Shown in pieces: positions 33,123 to 43,715 of a stretch of DNA of 64,000 nucleotides. The translations under genes were made by a program, and so were the position numbers. Position 1 is the stretch's first letter, and every line of letters begins with the position of its first letter. This stretch comes from Campanula takesimana (lineage: Eukaryota > Streptophyta > Magnoliopsida > Asterales > Campanulaceae): contig JAOWBW010000567.1 of NCBI GenBank assembly GCA_026119855.1, forward strand, positions 248,001 through 312,000, given 5' to 3'. Below the pieces are notes generated by a model. That model ran no database searches, was not told the origin of the DNA, and saw only the letters and a list, made by a program, of their open reading frames with translations.

Positions 33123-33223
33123 TTATATACAAGTTAGACACCAAATCCTTGAGGAAAATGGAGAAACAACCGCAGATTCAGAGGATGACTCGTACGAGAC
33201 ATCAATGTCTCGTACGAGGCATC
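33123..33223 (-). promoter_or_regulatory. Promoter of Tat-A antisense gene 1, with palindrome pair 5
   Basis: On the minus strand TATATAA lies at 33123-33129, 91 bp before the start codon. Further upstream are GATGACTCGTACGAGACATC (33184-33203) and AATGTCTCGTACGAGGCATC (33204-33223), with centres 20 bp apart. The arrangement mirrors the LTR of the same element. Confidence 0.6.
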
Positions 33224-33600
33224 TCCCAGTTCAGAACAGCAACAACTCTGCTCATATCTCAGGTTGCCCAACAAGTCAAAACATGTCTCAATCACCTCAA
33301 AAATGCACTCGAAACAGTTCATACATCACCTACAAATGACCCAACATGAATCCATCTCATGAAAATACCCCTCGGTTGGCCAACCGGATGTGAATCAATT
33401 CATTTACACAGTCAAAAATAAAAACTAAAATTAACAAAAGTATTATGTGAGTTAGGAAATAACTGTTGCATAGGTACAAAAAGAAAAAATTGTCTTCGCC
33501 TACGCCGAGGCAATAAATACATCATCAACCAAAAGGAGGGAATAGGGGAATCTATCTACTCGGGCATCAAAAGAAAGGAGACGTCGCCACTGCCACATGG
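33224..33600. other. Spacer between the two antisense genes of Tat-A
   Basis: It separates the gene 1 promoter from the 3' end of antisense gene 2. It contains the 3' flank of gene 2 and AT-rich sequence. I see no other feature. Confidence 0.6.
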
Positions 33601-35743
33601 TCATCCACCAGTCCGAGGTCTCTTCCCGCAAGAAGCTGACTCTGCTATCTGACGAGCCAATCGGCCTAAGAGATCCGCAGTCTCTCTCTTCACCCTCTTG
33701 GCATAATCCATGAACTGGGCAAGCCGTCCGGCGACCTCTCTATACTCAGCAATAGGCACATGTTGAGAAGAAACAAATAGAGGTGCCAAAAATATTCGAA
33801 TAAATGATAAACAGAGAGATAAAATGGTAGAATGACAAAAATGACGGAAGAAGGGTCATAAATCATACCATGGTGGCATCAGCAGGAGGTACAAGCTCTT
33901 CAGGCATGTCATAATCGGCGGGAAGGTCCTCGGTGCTCTCTATTCCCTCAGCCATGCTGCAGGAGAATAAGCTGGTCCGAGCTGTGGACGGAAAGGGACG
34001 TGGACAACTCCCTGGGCCTGAGCCTGATCACCCTCCAGAATCAACCGAGGCATGAGACGAGCAAGGAAGTCCTAATAATAAGCCTCCAAGGAAATATGGT
34101 CAAAAGCATCCTGACCAATAATGAGGTCCCCCCTCTCCTCCTCCGCGATGGCATAAGAGTTGAGCATATGAGCCGGCAAGTCCAAGGGGACGATGACATC
34201 GAGTCTGCCACCACCTTGCTGGCGAGAGACTCTCTCTCCTAAATAGAAGCATCCCTCACCAAGGCCGATCATCAGCAATCTCATACCAGCAAACCCGTAA
34301 ACATGGTCAATGCCCAAACTCCACCAAGGAAAGAAAGCGACAGCGAACTCAGGGACGGCCTCCCATCTGTCAAAATACAGCCGCATACGCTCCACCATCA
34401 TGTCATCCCCCTCTGCTTGCTCATCACGGGTATCCCTGTTACCCCGGCGCCATCTCAAAGTATCTGGGAACATAACAGTGTTGTCTTTAAGATTGAAAGA
34501 GAAGAGACCAAACATGGCGTAACCCCAAGCCTGCAAAATGGGAGAAACATAAAGGATGTCAATACACAATAGCTAAGATAAAAATGCTGTCAAAGTAAAC
34601 TGGAGCTGAAATAAAGGAGGAATACAGAAGAAGATGAGTATTGTAACTCCCAGGCATGACTGTAGCCGCCTAAGCCAGCGTTCGTCCAATCCCGCGAACT
34701 CTCATCCATGGCCACAGAGCAGTGGGCCAAGCCAGCTAAACCCCAGCTAGCATCAGCGACATGATGCATGTCTCTTAATACACTCAGGAGAGTGAACAAG
34801 GCTGTCGACGCATGATTAGCAAATAGCGTCTCAGAAAAGACGCACCATAGAAAGCCGTGGACGGCTGCGATACAGGTGTCAATAAGGTGCATCTGACCAG
34901 CATTAATGGTAACATAGGCATCAACCTTGTCCCTCAAAGCCTTCAAAAGGACACCCTTGCCTAGGGTACGTACATAGAAGCCCAGAAAGTGCCTCATATC
35001 ATCCCCGCTGGGAGAGAAATCCGTATCAACCTCAAGTGGCTCACCAGCAATAGAAAGCCCAGTAATGGCATGAAAGTCAGTAGGAGTCATAGTGACCTCC
35101 CCTCACCGCATATACATAGTATGAAATCTGTCCCACCAACGCTTTCGAATAACCAGGAGAAAATGAACGTTCCTCCTCTCACCGACCAGGCCGTCAAAGA
35201 AGGGTTTCAACCCGAGATTCTCGATCTCTTCCATCATCTCGCTATTGAGAGTTGCCCACCTCTCGGCAACCGCTCGTACGCTGCCTCTACAGTTATCGAC
35301 ACCCCTGAATGACTGCAAACAACATAGATAAAAGAGACAAATGTTAGAAAATCGGTAAAATCCTCATTTAAGCATTTTACCTGAAAAGTCACAGAATCGC
35401 CTAAAGCGACAGTCGAAATCATGTACTACTATACTACAATGATTTTCAATATCAATAAGGGTGAAATTCCATTGAAACATCAGCCATGCAGGATAAACCC
35501 TAGCAACAATAATTCTAGGCAAAAGTTGATAAAAGTCGAACTGTGAAGGCACCAAATTGAGACATGCAACGACGAAATTGACATGGAAACTCAGTCAAAG
35601 GAAGAGATCCTTACCCGCCTCATCCGAACGGCGTGAGAAATATGATCATCGGGAAACGGGTACAACTCATCCGTCGCCCACACTTTGCCTCTCATGTGGC
35701 TACCGAAGAGGTGTTCCTTATGAGAACGATTTGCACCGGCCAT
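33601..35743 (-). pseudogene. Antisense plant-mobile-domain-like gene 2 of Tat-A, with introns
   Basis: Exon 1 (35743-35615) reads MAGANRSHKEHLFGSHMRGK onward and ends at GG|GTAAGG. A GTTTGCAG acceptor opens exon 2 at 35312, in phase 0. Exon 2 carries RKRWWDRFHTMYMR and the typical block MTPTDFHAITGLSIAGEPL. Exon 3 starts at 34530 after TTTTGCAG (AWGYAMFGLFSFNL; CFYLGERVSRQQ) and ends at 33869 before GTATGA. A last exon reaches the stop at 33601 (RLARQIAESASCGKRPRTGG). Stops at 35103-35105 and 34072-34074 and a lost exon 2 donor break it; the last acceptor is unclear. Tat-E has the same gene with the same exon order. Confidence 0.75.
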
Positions 35744-35826
35744 TTGAAAGGGTTAAGAATCACTAGAACTTGGTGAAAATAAAGATTTTTGGATGAAAAA
35801 ATCGCCTAGGGTTGAGGGAACACTCC

Positions 35827-38012
35827 ATGCGCCTAAACCCTGCTAAGTGTACATTCGGGGTCATTCGAGGAAAAGTGTTGGGATACATGGTCACGGAGCG
35901 CGGAATAGAAGCCGACCCAAGAAAGATTCAAGCAATTATGGATATGAAGCCACCCCGTAAATAAACTGAGGTCAAGGCATTCATGGGCAGACTACAATAC
36001 ATCAGTCGTTTCATCAACCAGTTGACAACAGTCTGTGAACCGATTTTCAAGCTAATGAAGAAATCCGCCAATGTTGAATGGAATCACGATTGCCAAGAAG
36101 CCTTTGAGAAGATTAAAAGGTACCTGGTGAATAACCCAATCCTACATCTGCCACACAAGGAGAAGCCGTTATTGCTATACTTAACGGTAACAGACACCGC
36201 CATTGGAGCCATCTTGGCACAAGAAGCCAAAGATTCTCGAATAGAGAATGCCATATACTTTGTTAGTCGGAAGTTATAGGGCAGTGAACTCATCTATTCA
36301 GCGTTAGAAAAGACATGCACTGGACTAGTACGGGTAGTCTTCAAGCTCAAGCATTACATGGTATCTCACCCCATATGGCTAGTATCGAAAATGGACCCGA
36401 TCAAGTACTTGCTCGATAAACCATCAATATCCATGAGACTCACCAAGTGGTCAGTATTTCTGGGACAGTTTGACATCAGCTATATTCCAAGAAAAGCAGG
36501 TAAAGGGAGAGCTATGGCAGATCAGTTAGCAGATTCTCTAAGCACCGAAGAACGAGGATCGGACCCCGAATTTCCAGACGATGGTATTTTCGCAATGGAA
36601 GCCGCGGACAAGTGGTAGATGTTTAGTGGGGCTTCTTCTAGTTGATCCCAAAGACGAACTTACTCCAATAGCAATAAATTTGAACTTTACGACCACCAAT
36701 AATGCCGCCAAATACGAAGCGTTCATAGCAGGTTTAGAAGAATCCATAGAGCGGAATGTAAAAGAGTTGGAAGTATACGGCGATTCGGCTTTGATTATAA
36801 ACCAGACGGCAAAGAAATGGAAGACTGTGGACCCCTATCTGCAGTTATACCAAGTTTACATGGATGAACTAATCGGACAATTCCGAGAGGTCACATTTCA
36901 TTATCTCCCACGAGACAGAAACAGATTCGCTGACGCACTCGCCACCTTGGCATCCCTGGTAGAAATCCCTGAAGGGAGGTCAGTCAAACCTTTAAGAGTT
37001 GGCCGAAGGGAAAATCCAGCATATTGTTGCGAGATCCAGACTCAGTCAGAAGTAGTCGAAGATCAATGGTACACACATATTTACAAGTTCCTTAAGCATG
37101 GGGAGACTTCATTCGAAGGAAATGTTAAAGCCAAAAACCTACAAGCATTAAAGAGGCTAGCAGGACAATTCGTACTGTTAGATAATTCTCTGTACAAGAG
37201 ACATTATGACGGGATCCTACTCTTATGTGTGGGAAGCAAGAAAGCCGAGACCATCATGGAGGAGGTACACAAAGGGTTATGCGGCCCGCATACGAATGCA
37301 AGGATGTTACGACAGAAGATCACTCGCCTGGGTTACTACCGGATCACCATGGAGACAGACTGCATCCAATGGGTCAGAAAATGCCACAAGTGTCAAGTTT
37401 GTTCCAACTTGAACCACATTCCGCCACACGAACTCTACAGTATGACTACTCCTTGGCCATTCGTAGCATGGGGTGTCGATATCATCGGTAAAATTCACCC
37501 CACAGGAAGCAACGGTCATGAATTCGTGTTAGTAGTTGTAGACTACTTCACTAAATGGGTTGAGGCCCAATCTTACAAAGTGTTGAATTCCAAGAAAGTA
37601 GCGCAGTTCATCAAAGAAAACATCATGTGCCGTTATGGTGTCCCGAACCTGATCATATCAGACAATGGTAGTCACTTCGAAGCAGAGACGACCCGTTTAC
37701 TCGCCGAATTCAGAATAGAAAGGAAAAAGTCCTCCCCGTACTATCCTCAAACCAATGGAGCTGTAGAAGCAGCTAACAAGACTGTTGAACAGATCATCAG
37801 AAAAATGGCCACAAGAGGAAGGGATTGGCTAGACAAGTTACCTTGGGCAATCTGGGGCTAAAGAACGTCAGTACGCACCGCCACCGGCGAAACTCCTTAC
37901 GCTCTTACATACGGCATGGAAGCAGTGCTCCCCATCGAGCTAGAAGTCCCGTCCCTAAGGGTATTGCTCGAAAATCAAGTGAATGAAGTAGAATGGCTCC
38001 GCAGTCGCTACC
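35827..38012 (+). pseudogene. pol: Tat-E pol: RT end, RNases H, integrase, both ends truncated
   Basis: It starts within RT just after the YVDD block (MRLNPAKCTFGVIRGKVLGY). The gypsy RNase H (YLTVTDTAIGAILAQEA), the second RNase H (TTNNAAKYEAFIAGLEESIE), the integrase zinc finger (HKGLCGPHTNARM to CHKCQVCSNLNHI) and core (WGVDIIGK, ISDNGSHFEAE, TNGAVEAANKTVE) follow. Stops are at 35962-35964, 36277-36279, 36616-36618 and 37859-37861. A small deletion near 36615 removes the first catalytic Asp block (FFDG) of the second RNase H and shifts the frame. The integrase tail after VEWLRSRY is deleted. Confidence 0.92.
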
Positions 38013-38029
38013 TTTCTACAATCAGAAAT

Positions 38030-38080
38030 GAACTACGATGACCTGAGCCCCTTAGCCCTACTTGTAAAAGGGGAACGTAG
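38030..38080 (+). other. CTACG-type structured motif
   Basis: CTACG and CGTAG enclose ATGACCTGAG and an inner stem CCCCTT/AAGGGG with a 17-base loop region. A related copy without its first arm starts at 62559. Confidence 0.7.
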
Positions 38081-38269
38081 GTAGCCTTCAATGGTGCGGT
38101 CTCAAAAATAAATAAAAATCTAAATCTGGTTTGAGCAAATTTCAAATAAAGCAAACAATCTGTTTATTACTAAAGCAAAATCTCTATTTCCACATGTCAC
38201 TACACGTTAACATTTATTTAATAAGTCTAAGCTCGAAAGAACCTGCGAATAAATGACTTGCTGTGAAAT

Positions 38270-39802
38270 TTAAATAAAATAAAACAAACAAAAATCTAAA
38301 CTATGTGTCTGCAACGACTGTGGTTGGATAGTCGGAGTCACTCCTCCTCCTCCTCCTCCTCCTCCTCCTCTTCCTTCGGTTTCTTGTCCCTTCGTCCGCG
38401 TGCAGAGTAGGAAATGGTGCCCTTGGCTCAGTCCTGCCAGCAGTAGTTCTTTCGATGCTCTTACTATTGGGCAGAGCGCTAACCGAGCCCATCTAGTTGG
38501 ATCCGCAAACAAGTCCTTCCTCAACCGATTCACCCCCGTTGAGCCTTCTCTCTTTCTTTTCCTCTCAGTAGGTGCTAGCTAAGCCAACTCGGTTTCCACC
38601 TCTCGTTGCACATTTTCATCCTCCCTCAAGCGTCTGCTCGAGACATAAGGGATTACTACCCTACGTCTCAGTCTTCTCAGAGTCTGTCCCATGTTCCCCA
38701 AGGTCGTCTGGTACCAGTCTAAGTATTCTCGAGACAGAAGTATGTCACGTGGTCGCTATATACAGAGAGTACTAAGCATAAGAGCATAAGACCAATATCG
38801 CTCCAAAAGCACTGCGACCCCAGCAGTCATGAAGAACATCCTAACATTAACTAAGATACAAGTCTCATCCCATGATGAAGGTATAATCTGAGGCATCCCG
38901 TACTGACGGCACACCCGCACTGCATAGTAATAAGTGGTTTCACCAAAGGCAGGGACCCGAATCATGCAGAGACCACAGACCACCGTGCTCTGATAACCCC
39001 CCAATGAGGTACCATCCATTTGATCTGAGCCGTACCCATCTGTGCCATATATGTCACCCATGCAGAACGAGCCATCCCTGCAAATTGCTGCTTTATGCGC
39101 CTACTTTGGCAAACCCAAAGTGACACTGGTCCAACAGGTTCCTCCAAGACTCGAAGTCTCTCTTGCAGCCACAAGGTTAACAGTCAGGTACTTCCCCTGG
39201 TCATCTTCCGAGCTCCCGAGGCCAACTCTCCAATACCATGCAAAGTTTCCCCAAGTAAGCAAGGGATAATACTGCGATTGGCTCGAGCCTGGTCCACCAT
39301 GTCAAGACAACCCATAGTAGCTACTCCTATGTAAGGTGGAAATAATACCGAGGCAAACAGACAAAGTGCCAGACAATCCAAAGCCGTGTCAGATTCCACT
39401 GTGCTATTAATAAACCTGATGGGAAGCCCACAGAGGTTGACACCACTATCCAACAGAAACCCGCAGCAGTTGGGAAACTCGAAGTTCGGGAGGCACTTGG
39501 TCCTGTGGCATGGCTACCCTGTCCGTCACTGTCGCACCACAAAGAGCCACAAAATCTTCATACGTTGGGGTGATCTCATTATAAGAAAAATTGTAGACAT
39601 GATTCTCGTAGTCCCAGAACCTAACGGCTTCACGAATCAGGTTTTCGTCAGACTTAACCCTATAAAGGGACCAGTGGCACTTGATCCCGAATCTCTTATC
39701 AAAGTTTGCACGAGTTGTCCTCGAAAGCTTCCCCACCCAGATCTTCAAACTCTTGATAATGTAGTTTTGTCTCTCCTCAGAAATCCTAGGGTGTCTATCC
39801 AT
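38270..39802 (-). pseudogene. Antisense plant-mobile-domain-like gene 1 of Tat-E, degenerate
   Basis: It starts at 39802 (MDRHPRISEERQNYIIKSLK) and shows the family blocks FWDYENHVYNFSYNEITPTY with EDFVALCG, then LLGETLHGIGELASGAR and YYYAVRVCRQYGMPQIIP. Several frameshifts and stops separate these blocks. The C-terminal region (LAPTERKRREGSTGVNRLRK) runs into a (TCC)n microsatellite that would encode poly-Gly. The length, about 510 codons, and its position after integrase match Tat-A gene 1 (499) and the Tat-C gene (480). Confidence 0.78.
38341..38371. repeat. (TCC)n microsatellite
   Basis: About ten TCC units lie near the 3' end of antisense gene 1. The related fragment at 62853-62880 has a similar run. 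Confidence 0.9.
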
Positions 39803-39881
39803 GAGAAAGGCGCAGAAAGAATGAAATCTAGAGAAAAAAGAAGAAAACTAATGTCTGCCTCGTCTGTTTACGCAGGCTGTT

Positions 39882-40000
39882 ATTATATAGATGAGGGAGT
39901 TCAAGTCCTGATCGTACAAGGAGAAATCTGATGAAAATCGTGTCAGATCAGGGATTAGCCGCGCGGCCAGTCCTTCCCCATGTTTGGCCACGCAGCCACA
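39882..40000 (-). promoter_or_regulatory. Promoter of Tat-E antisense gene 1
   Basis: On the minus strand TATATAAT lies at 39882-39889, about 80 bp before the start codon. GC motifs GCGCGGCCAG (39961) and ACGCAGCCAC (39990), 29 bp apart, lie further upstream. Confidence 0.5.
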
Positions 40001-40358
40001 TAAGCCATTCCAGACAGATTGCAAGTCCGTCCCCAACAAACGCCGGAATGGACCCATTTCAGACATTTCGAAGGTCCCAAATCAAGAAAACGGTCCGATA
40101 AAGAGGAAATGCCCGACAGTGTGCAATCCCCCATCTTACCCCTAGGCCTCATGCATTATACTAAATAAAAAAAACATGTAAATAAAATACTAATTAATTT
40201 CATACCAAAAGCAAAATAAATATTGTACATAAATATGTATCTGTCTGTTCCTCTCCTCTCTCTAACAAAATGCAGGAAATAAAAGTCTAGTCCGAATCGG
40301 ATCCCTCAACATCAACATCCTCTTCCTCATCATCACTCCCATCATCGTCACCACGGCC

Positions 40359-42380
40359 CTACTGCTGCACATAATGGGACCCACCAGCTCCTGAGCCCCT
40401 ACCTCTAGTAGACCTCCGATGGACACGAGATTGACGAGCAGCCTCCACAGGCGATTTCTCCCTCCGTTGCGATAACACCACATCCTCCTGACGACAAGTA
40501 CAAGCAGCGGCCAAGCTCTGGAACAGCCTCTCAAAAATATTGCCCCGACGGACAGAGCAGATATAAGCTTCCCGAGTCACCTGGAACAAAAAGCACAGTT
40601 CTGATATAGGTCTAAGGTGTGTGTGCAAGGCAGAAATAAAAGGTATCATACCGTAGCTCGAAGTGGAGGGAGCTGGTCCCCAGTAACCTCATCAGCCTCA
40701 GTCGGAGTCAGATCAAAATCCACCTCAGCACCACCCTGCTGCATCCGAATACTGTCCGGGAACCGCGGTATATCCATACCATACCATATCTAGCTCCCTT
40801 ACACAAACCACGCATAGTCAGCACCACTCTGATACAAATGGGCCGGAGTCCTGACCCAGTAGTCACCACTCCTCCTCAGCCTAGCAGGATACAGCATACC
40901 CCTCAGAGGCTCACTCGGGGCCCACAATATAGGATGCCTGCTATGCTGCCTGCAGACTCTCTCGCCAAGATACATGGCATCCCCAGTCAACCCTGTCAAG
41001 AAGCAGCGGGAAGTAGTAAACTCCTGAGCCTGACCAACCCCTGCCAGCACCTGATCAGACCAAGGGAAGAGCTGAAAGTCCTCATGCAGCGGACCACTCA
41101 ACTTTGCGGTAAAAATCCATAGATCTAGAGTCTTCCTGGCCTTGCCACGGCCCTCCAACCGGTTTCTCTTTGCCCAGAACCTCATAACCGGGACTTCATT
41201 CACCCCCTGCATAGGAAAAGGAGCAATATGGAACATCTCGTAGACCCACACCTGTAGGAAAGCAACATTTCAGTCTATACAGTTCTGAACAAAAGACAGA
41301 CATGGAATGAAAAGGATTGAGTCAGAGACATACCTCAAAGGCGAACTGAAAACAATCGAAAGACGAGGTGCTGGACCTCGAGCAAATGTCTAGAGCCCTG
41401 TACATCTCCGCCAGCTTGTCTCCACCCCATGAGACTTGACTCGCCTGCTCCAAATCAGCCAGAGAACCCAACAAAGAAAATCGACAAAAAGTCCCCACTC
41501 TCGGGAATAGGATCTACGACAAACAGTACCACAATATGGCCCGCACCAGGCACTCAGTATCATGGATACCCTCAATAAAACCCTGGATAGCCTCCTCCAC
41601 CAAGGTCCTCAGATGACCCACCTCAAAGCCGTTTCCCTTGACACCTTTGCCCAACGGCATCCCAATCAGCTCCACCTGACGATGCGTGTGGATGGTGTCC
41701 CACCAATACTCCCTCATCGCCTTAAACAGACCCATCACCTTCTGGGTCCCCTCTACAGCCCGTATCGCATCAAAAAAGGGACCAAAACCCAGAGCCCGAA
41801 TCCTCTCCTTCACCATCCTAGCCGGCGGCAATCTCCCCCACATCTTGGCCACTGCCCTCGTGGACCCACGAGATTTCATCCTCTGAAGGTAAACACAGCA
41901 AAGGTAAGTTACCCAACTAGCAATATAGATTATGTGCTATAAATTAAAGTGTACATGCATACTTTATTTTATCTACCTGCGCATATACTTTCCGTCCCCA
42001 AAATAACCAACAATCTCAGAAAATTAAATAATCACGAATGATTAATTTAATTTAATGCAGTCTTACAATAATACAATAAGTATGAAATAAAAGACATAAA
42101 ATACCCAAAGAAAGCAATAAAGCGAGACCGGTACCTCCTTCGTCTCCATCAGTCTCCCGCCAGACCAATGTTTGTTGATACCCGCGTACAAGTCGAAGTG
42201 TTGTCCCATTGTGAAATTCCACTCATCGGGACGGAAGTTGCGAGAAGCCATCCTCGCTCGTAGTTGATGTTGCCCCTCTTGTTGAGGCGGGTCCACTCCT
42301 TAGACTTGCTCAAACTGTGGTCCCACACCTCCACCCTGCTCAAAAGGTTGCTCAGCGCTGAAAAGATATTGAAAATCCAT
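40359..42380 (-). pseudogene. Antisense plant-mobile-domain-like gene 2 of Tat-E, four exons
   Basis: Exons are 42380-42135, 41882-41334, 41251-40652 and 40580-40359, totalling 539 codons including the stop. All three introns start GT, end AG and lie in phase 0. Exon 1 reads MDFQYLFSAEQPFEQGGG. Exon 2 has RGSTRAVAKMWGRL and MREYWWDTIHTHRQ. Exon 3 has VWVYEMFHIAPFPMQ and MYLGERVCRQHSRH. Exon 4 ends GRGSGAGGSHYVQQ. The Tat-A gene 2 aligns exon by exon (VWVYEM against AWGYAM; YLGERVCRQ against YLGERVSRQ). In-frame stops (42300-42302, 41514-41516 and two in exon 3 near 40799 and 40790) show it is dead here. It belongs to the plant-mobile-domain-like group; function is not known. Confidence 0.78.
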
Positions 42381-42611
42381 CTCAATAATAGTAAAATAAG
42401 CTCTCAAAATCTCTCTCTTTCTCTCTTTCCCCGGCGAAATAAGAAGAAAATTGAGGAAGAAAGCAACAGCCGGCGGCTGTTTGTAGGGTCTGTCCAACGA
42501 AGGGACTAGCATATGAAAATCAGCCAATCAGAAGGTTTTGCCGCGCGGCCAGTTATTCCCCCAGACAAAAAATTTACAGATTAGCCCCTCAGCTTATTTT
42601 CAATCCAAAAT

Positions 42612-42798
42612 AACCAAATCCGTTCCGGAAGACCGCGTAAATCACCAAACTTAACCAAATCCGGTCTGGAAGACCGCGTAAATCACCAAACTTAACCAAA
42701 TCCAGTCCGAAAGACCACGTAAATTACCAAACTTAAACAAATCTGGTCCGGAAGACCGCGTAAATTAACCAAATATGGTCCGGAAGACCACGTAAAAC
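42612..42798. repeat. 41-bp minisatellite, about 4.5 copies
   Basis: Units start AACCAAATCYGKTCYGGAAG at 42612, 42653, 42694, 42735 and 42767. The fourth unit has lost about 9 bp. Confidence 0.88.
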
Positions 42799-42845
42799 AA
42801 CAAAACAATCTATAATCAAAGGCTAGGAACGTCCTTAAACTCTAA

Positions 42846-43003
42846 AATTATAATTGGAGGTAGGATGCATCCATAAACCTGAAGGCGGATTAAGGAAACC
42901 GTAATAAAATCTTTAAATAACTAAATCAATTTATAATTGGAGGTCAGAAACTCCGTAAACCCAAAAGATTATAATTGAAGGTTGGATCATCCATAAGCCC
43001 TTC
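42846..43003. repeat. Degenerate repeat with ATTATAATTGGAGG units
   Basis: Three related units near 42846, 42930 and 42968 share ATAATTGGAGGTNGGA followed by TCCATAAAC or TCCGTAAAC. Confidence 0.7.
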
Positions 43004-43251
43004 ATGTTGAGAAAGTTATAGGCATAACACCGTCCGAGCTATAGACAATTGGCGTTACATGTTACCGGATTCTGCGATGCTGAGGAACTGCACTTCTCAA
43101 AGTACCGTGGATTACCAATAAATTATGCGATTATGTACGCTCTATAGGAAGTTAGAATTCATCCCTCTTTTTGTTCTCGATTCTTTAAACTTCTTGTCGA
43201 ACCGTGCATATGACCTTTCCACTTTCCCTATGCCTTGCAAGAAACGTCGCC

Positions 43252-43261
43252 GAGGGGCTAC
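43252..43261 (+). other. Polypurine tract of Tat-E
   Basis: GAGGGGCTAC abuts the LTR start TGTTAG. Tat-C has GAGGGGCTC in the same position. Confidence 0.8.
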
Positions 43262-43715
43262 TGTTAGTACCCAACCTGAAAATGAGTTATTAGGCATTCT
43301 AGAACTCATAGGGACCTCACAGGTATTTACGAACTGTGCAGGACTTATCCAGGATTTACCGAAAAAGCCCAGATAAGAAGATGTTGACGACCTGATCGGA
43401 TGAGGCTGCAAAGATAGACATTATCTAATTCTTCTCCAGAGTCCAGATTGATCAGAGCCTCAGGAATTGTGTCAATCCCTTGGACCGGTCGGGCGGCCAC
43501 ATGTCCCGGCCGGGCGGCCACTTCTTCCAGGTGAGATTTTCTTATAAATAGTCGACCTCAGTTCATAAATTGCACACACAATTCTCTCCCCCGAGTTCTA
43601 CAGCATAAACGGACGGCATAACTCTCTCTCTAAGCCTTTCTAGCAATCCTGAAGGTCCGGCGAATCCGCACAAGAGATTCGACTTCGTTCTTGTCAAGAT
43701 TGGTGAGAATTTGTC
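43262..43715 (+). repeat. Tat-E 3' LTR, segment 1
   Basis: It begins TGTTAGTACCCAACCTGAAA like the 5' LTR at 16842. It keeps the promoter that the 5' LTR has lost. The LTR continues at 44291-44417, 60491-60797 and 62181-62558 after three insertions, about 1.27 kb in all. Confidence 0.88.
43487..43550 (+). promoter_or_regulatory. Tat-E LTR promoter: GC motif pair and TATA box
   Basis: CGGGCGGCCAC occurs at 43490 and 43511, 21 bp apart. TATAAATA follows at 43543-43550. Confidence 0.65.

Larger units (their letters stand above)
17582..35826 (+). mobile_element. Tat-A, Ty3/gypsy Tat element lacking its 3' end
   Basis: It starts with a TG-led LTR (17582) after the 5-bp flank GAGAG and has PBS, leader, gag remnant, pol, and two antisense genes. 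A full-length L1 lies in its integrase. No second copy of its LTR is in the window. At about 35826 it abuts, in mid-RT, sequence of Tat-E, so its 3' LTR is deleted. It lacks the gag core and protease, so as seen it could not be autonomous. Confidence 0.85.
42540..43251 (+). other. Tat-E 3' non-coding region before the polypurine tract
   Basis: It begins with a GC motif (GCCGCGCGGCCAGT near 42541) just upstream of antisense gene 2. A 41-bp minisatellite and a second set of degenerate repeats follow. I see no gene. Confidence 0.7.

Noticed and set aside
38270..38533. Poly-Gly and poly-Arg proteins over the TCC run
   Set aside because: A trinucleotide repeat stays open in all frames. Only the part matching antisense gene 1 is likely real.
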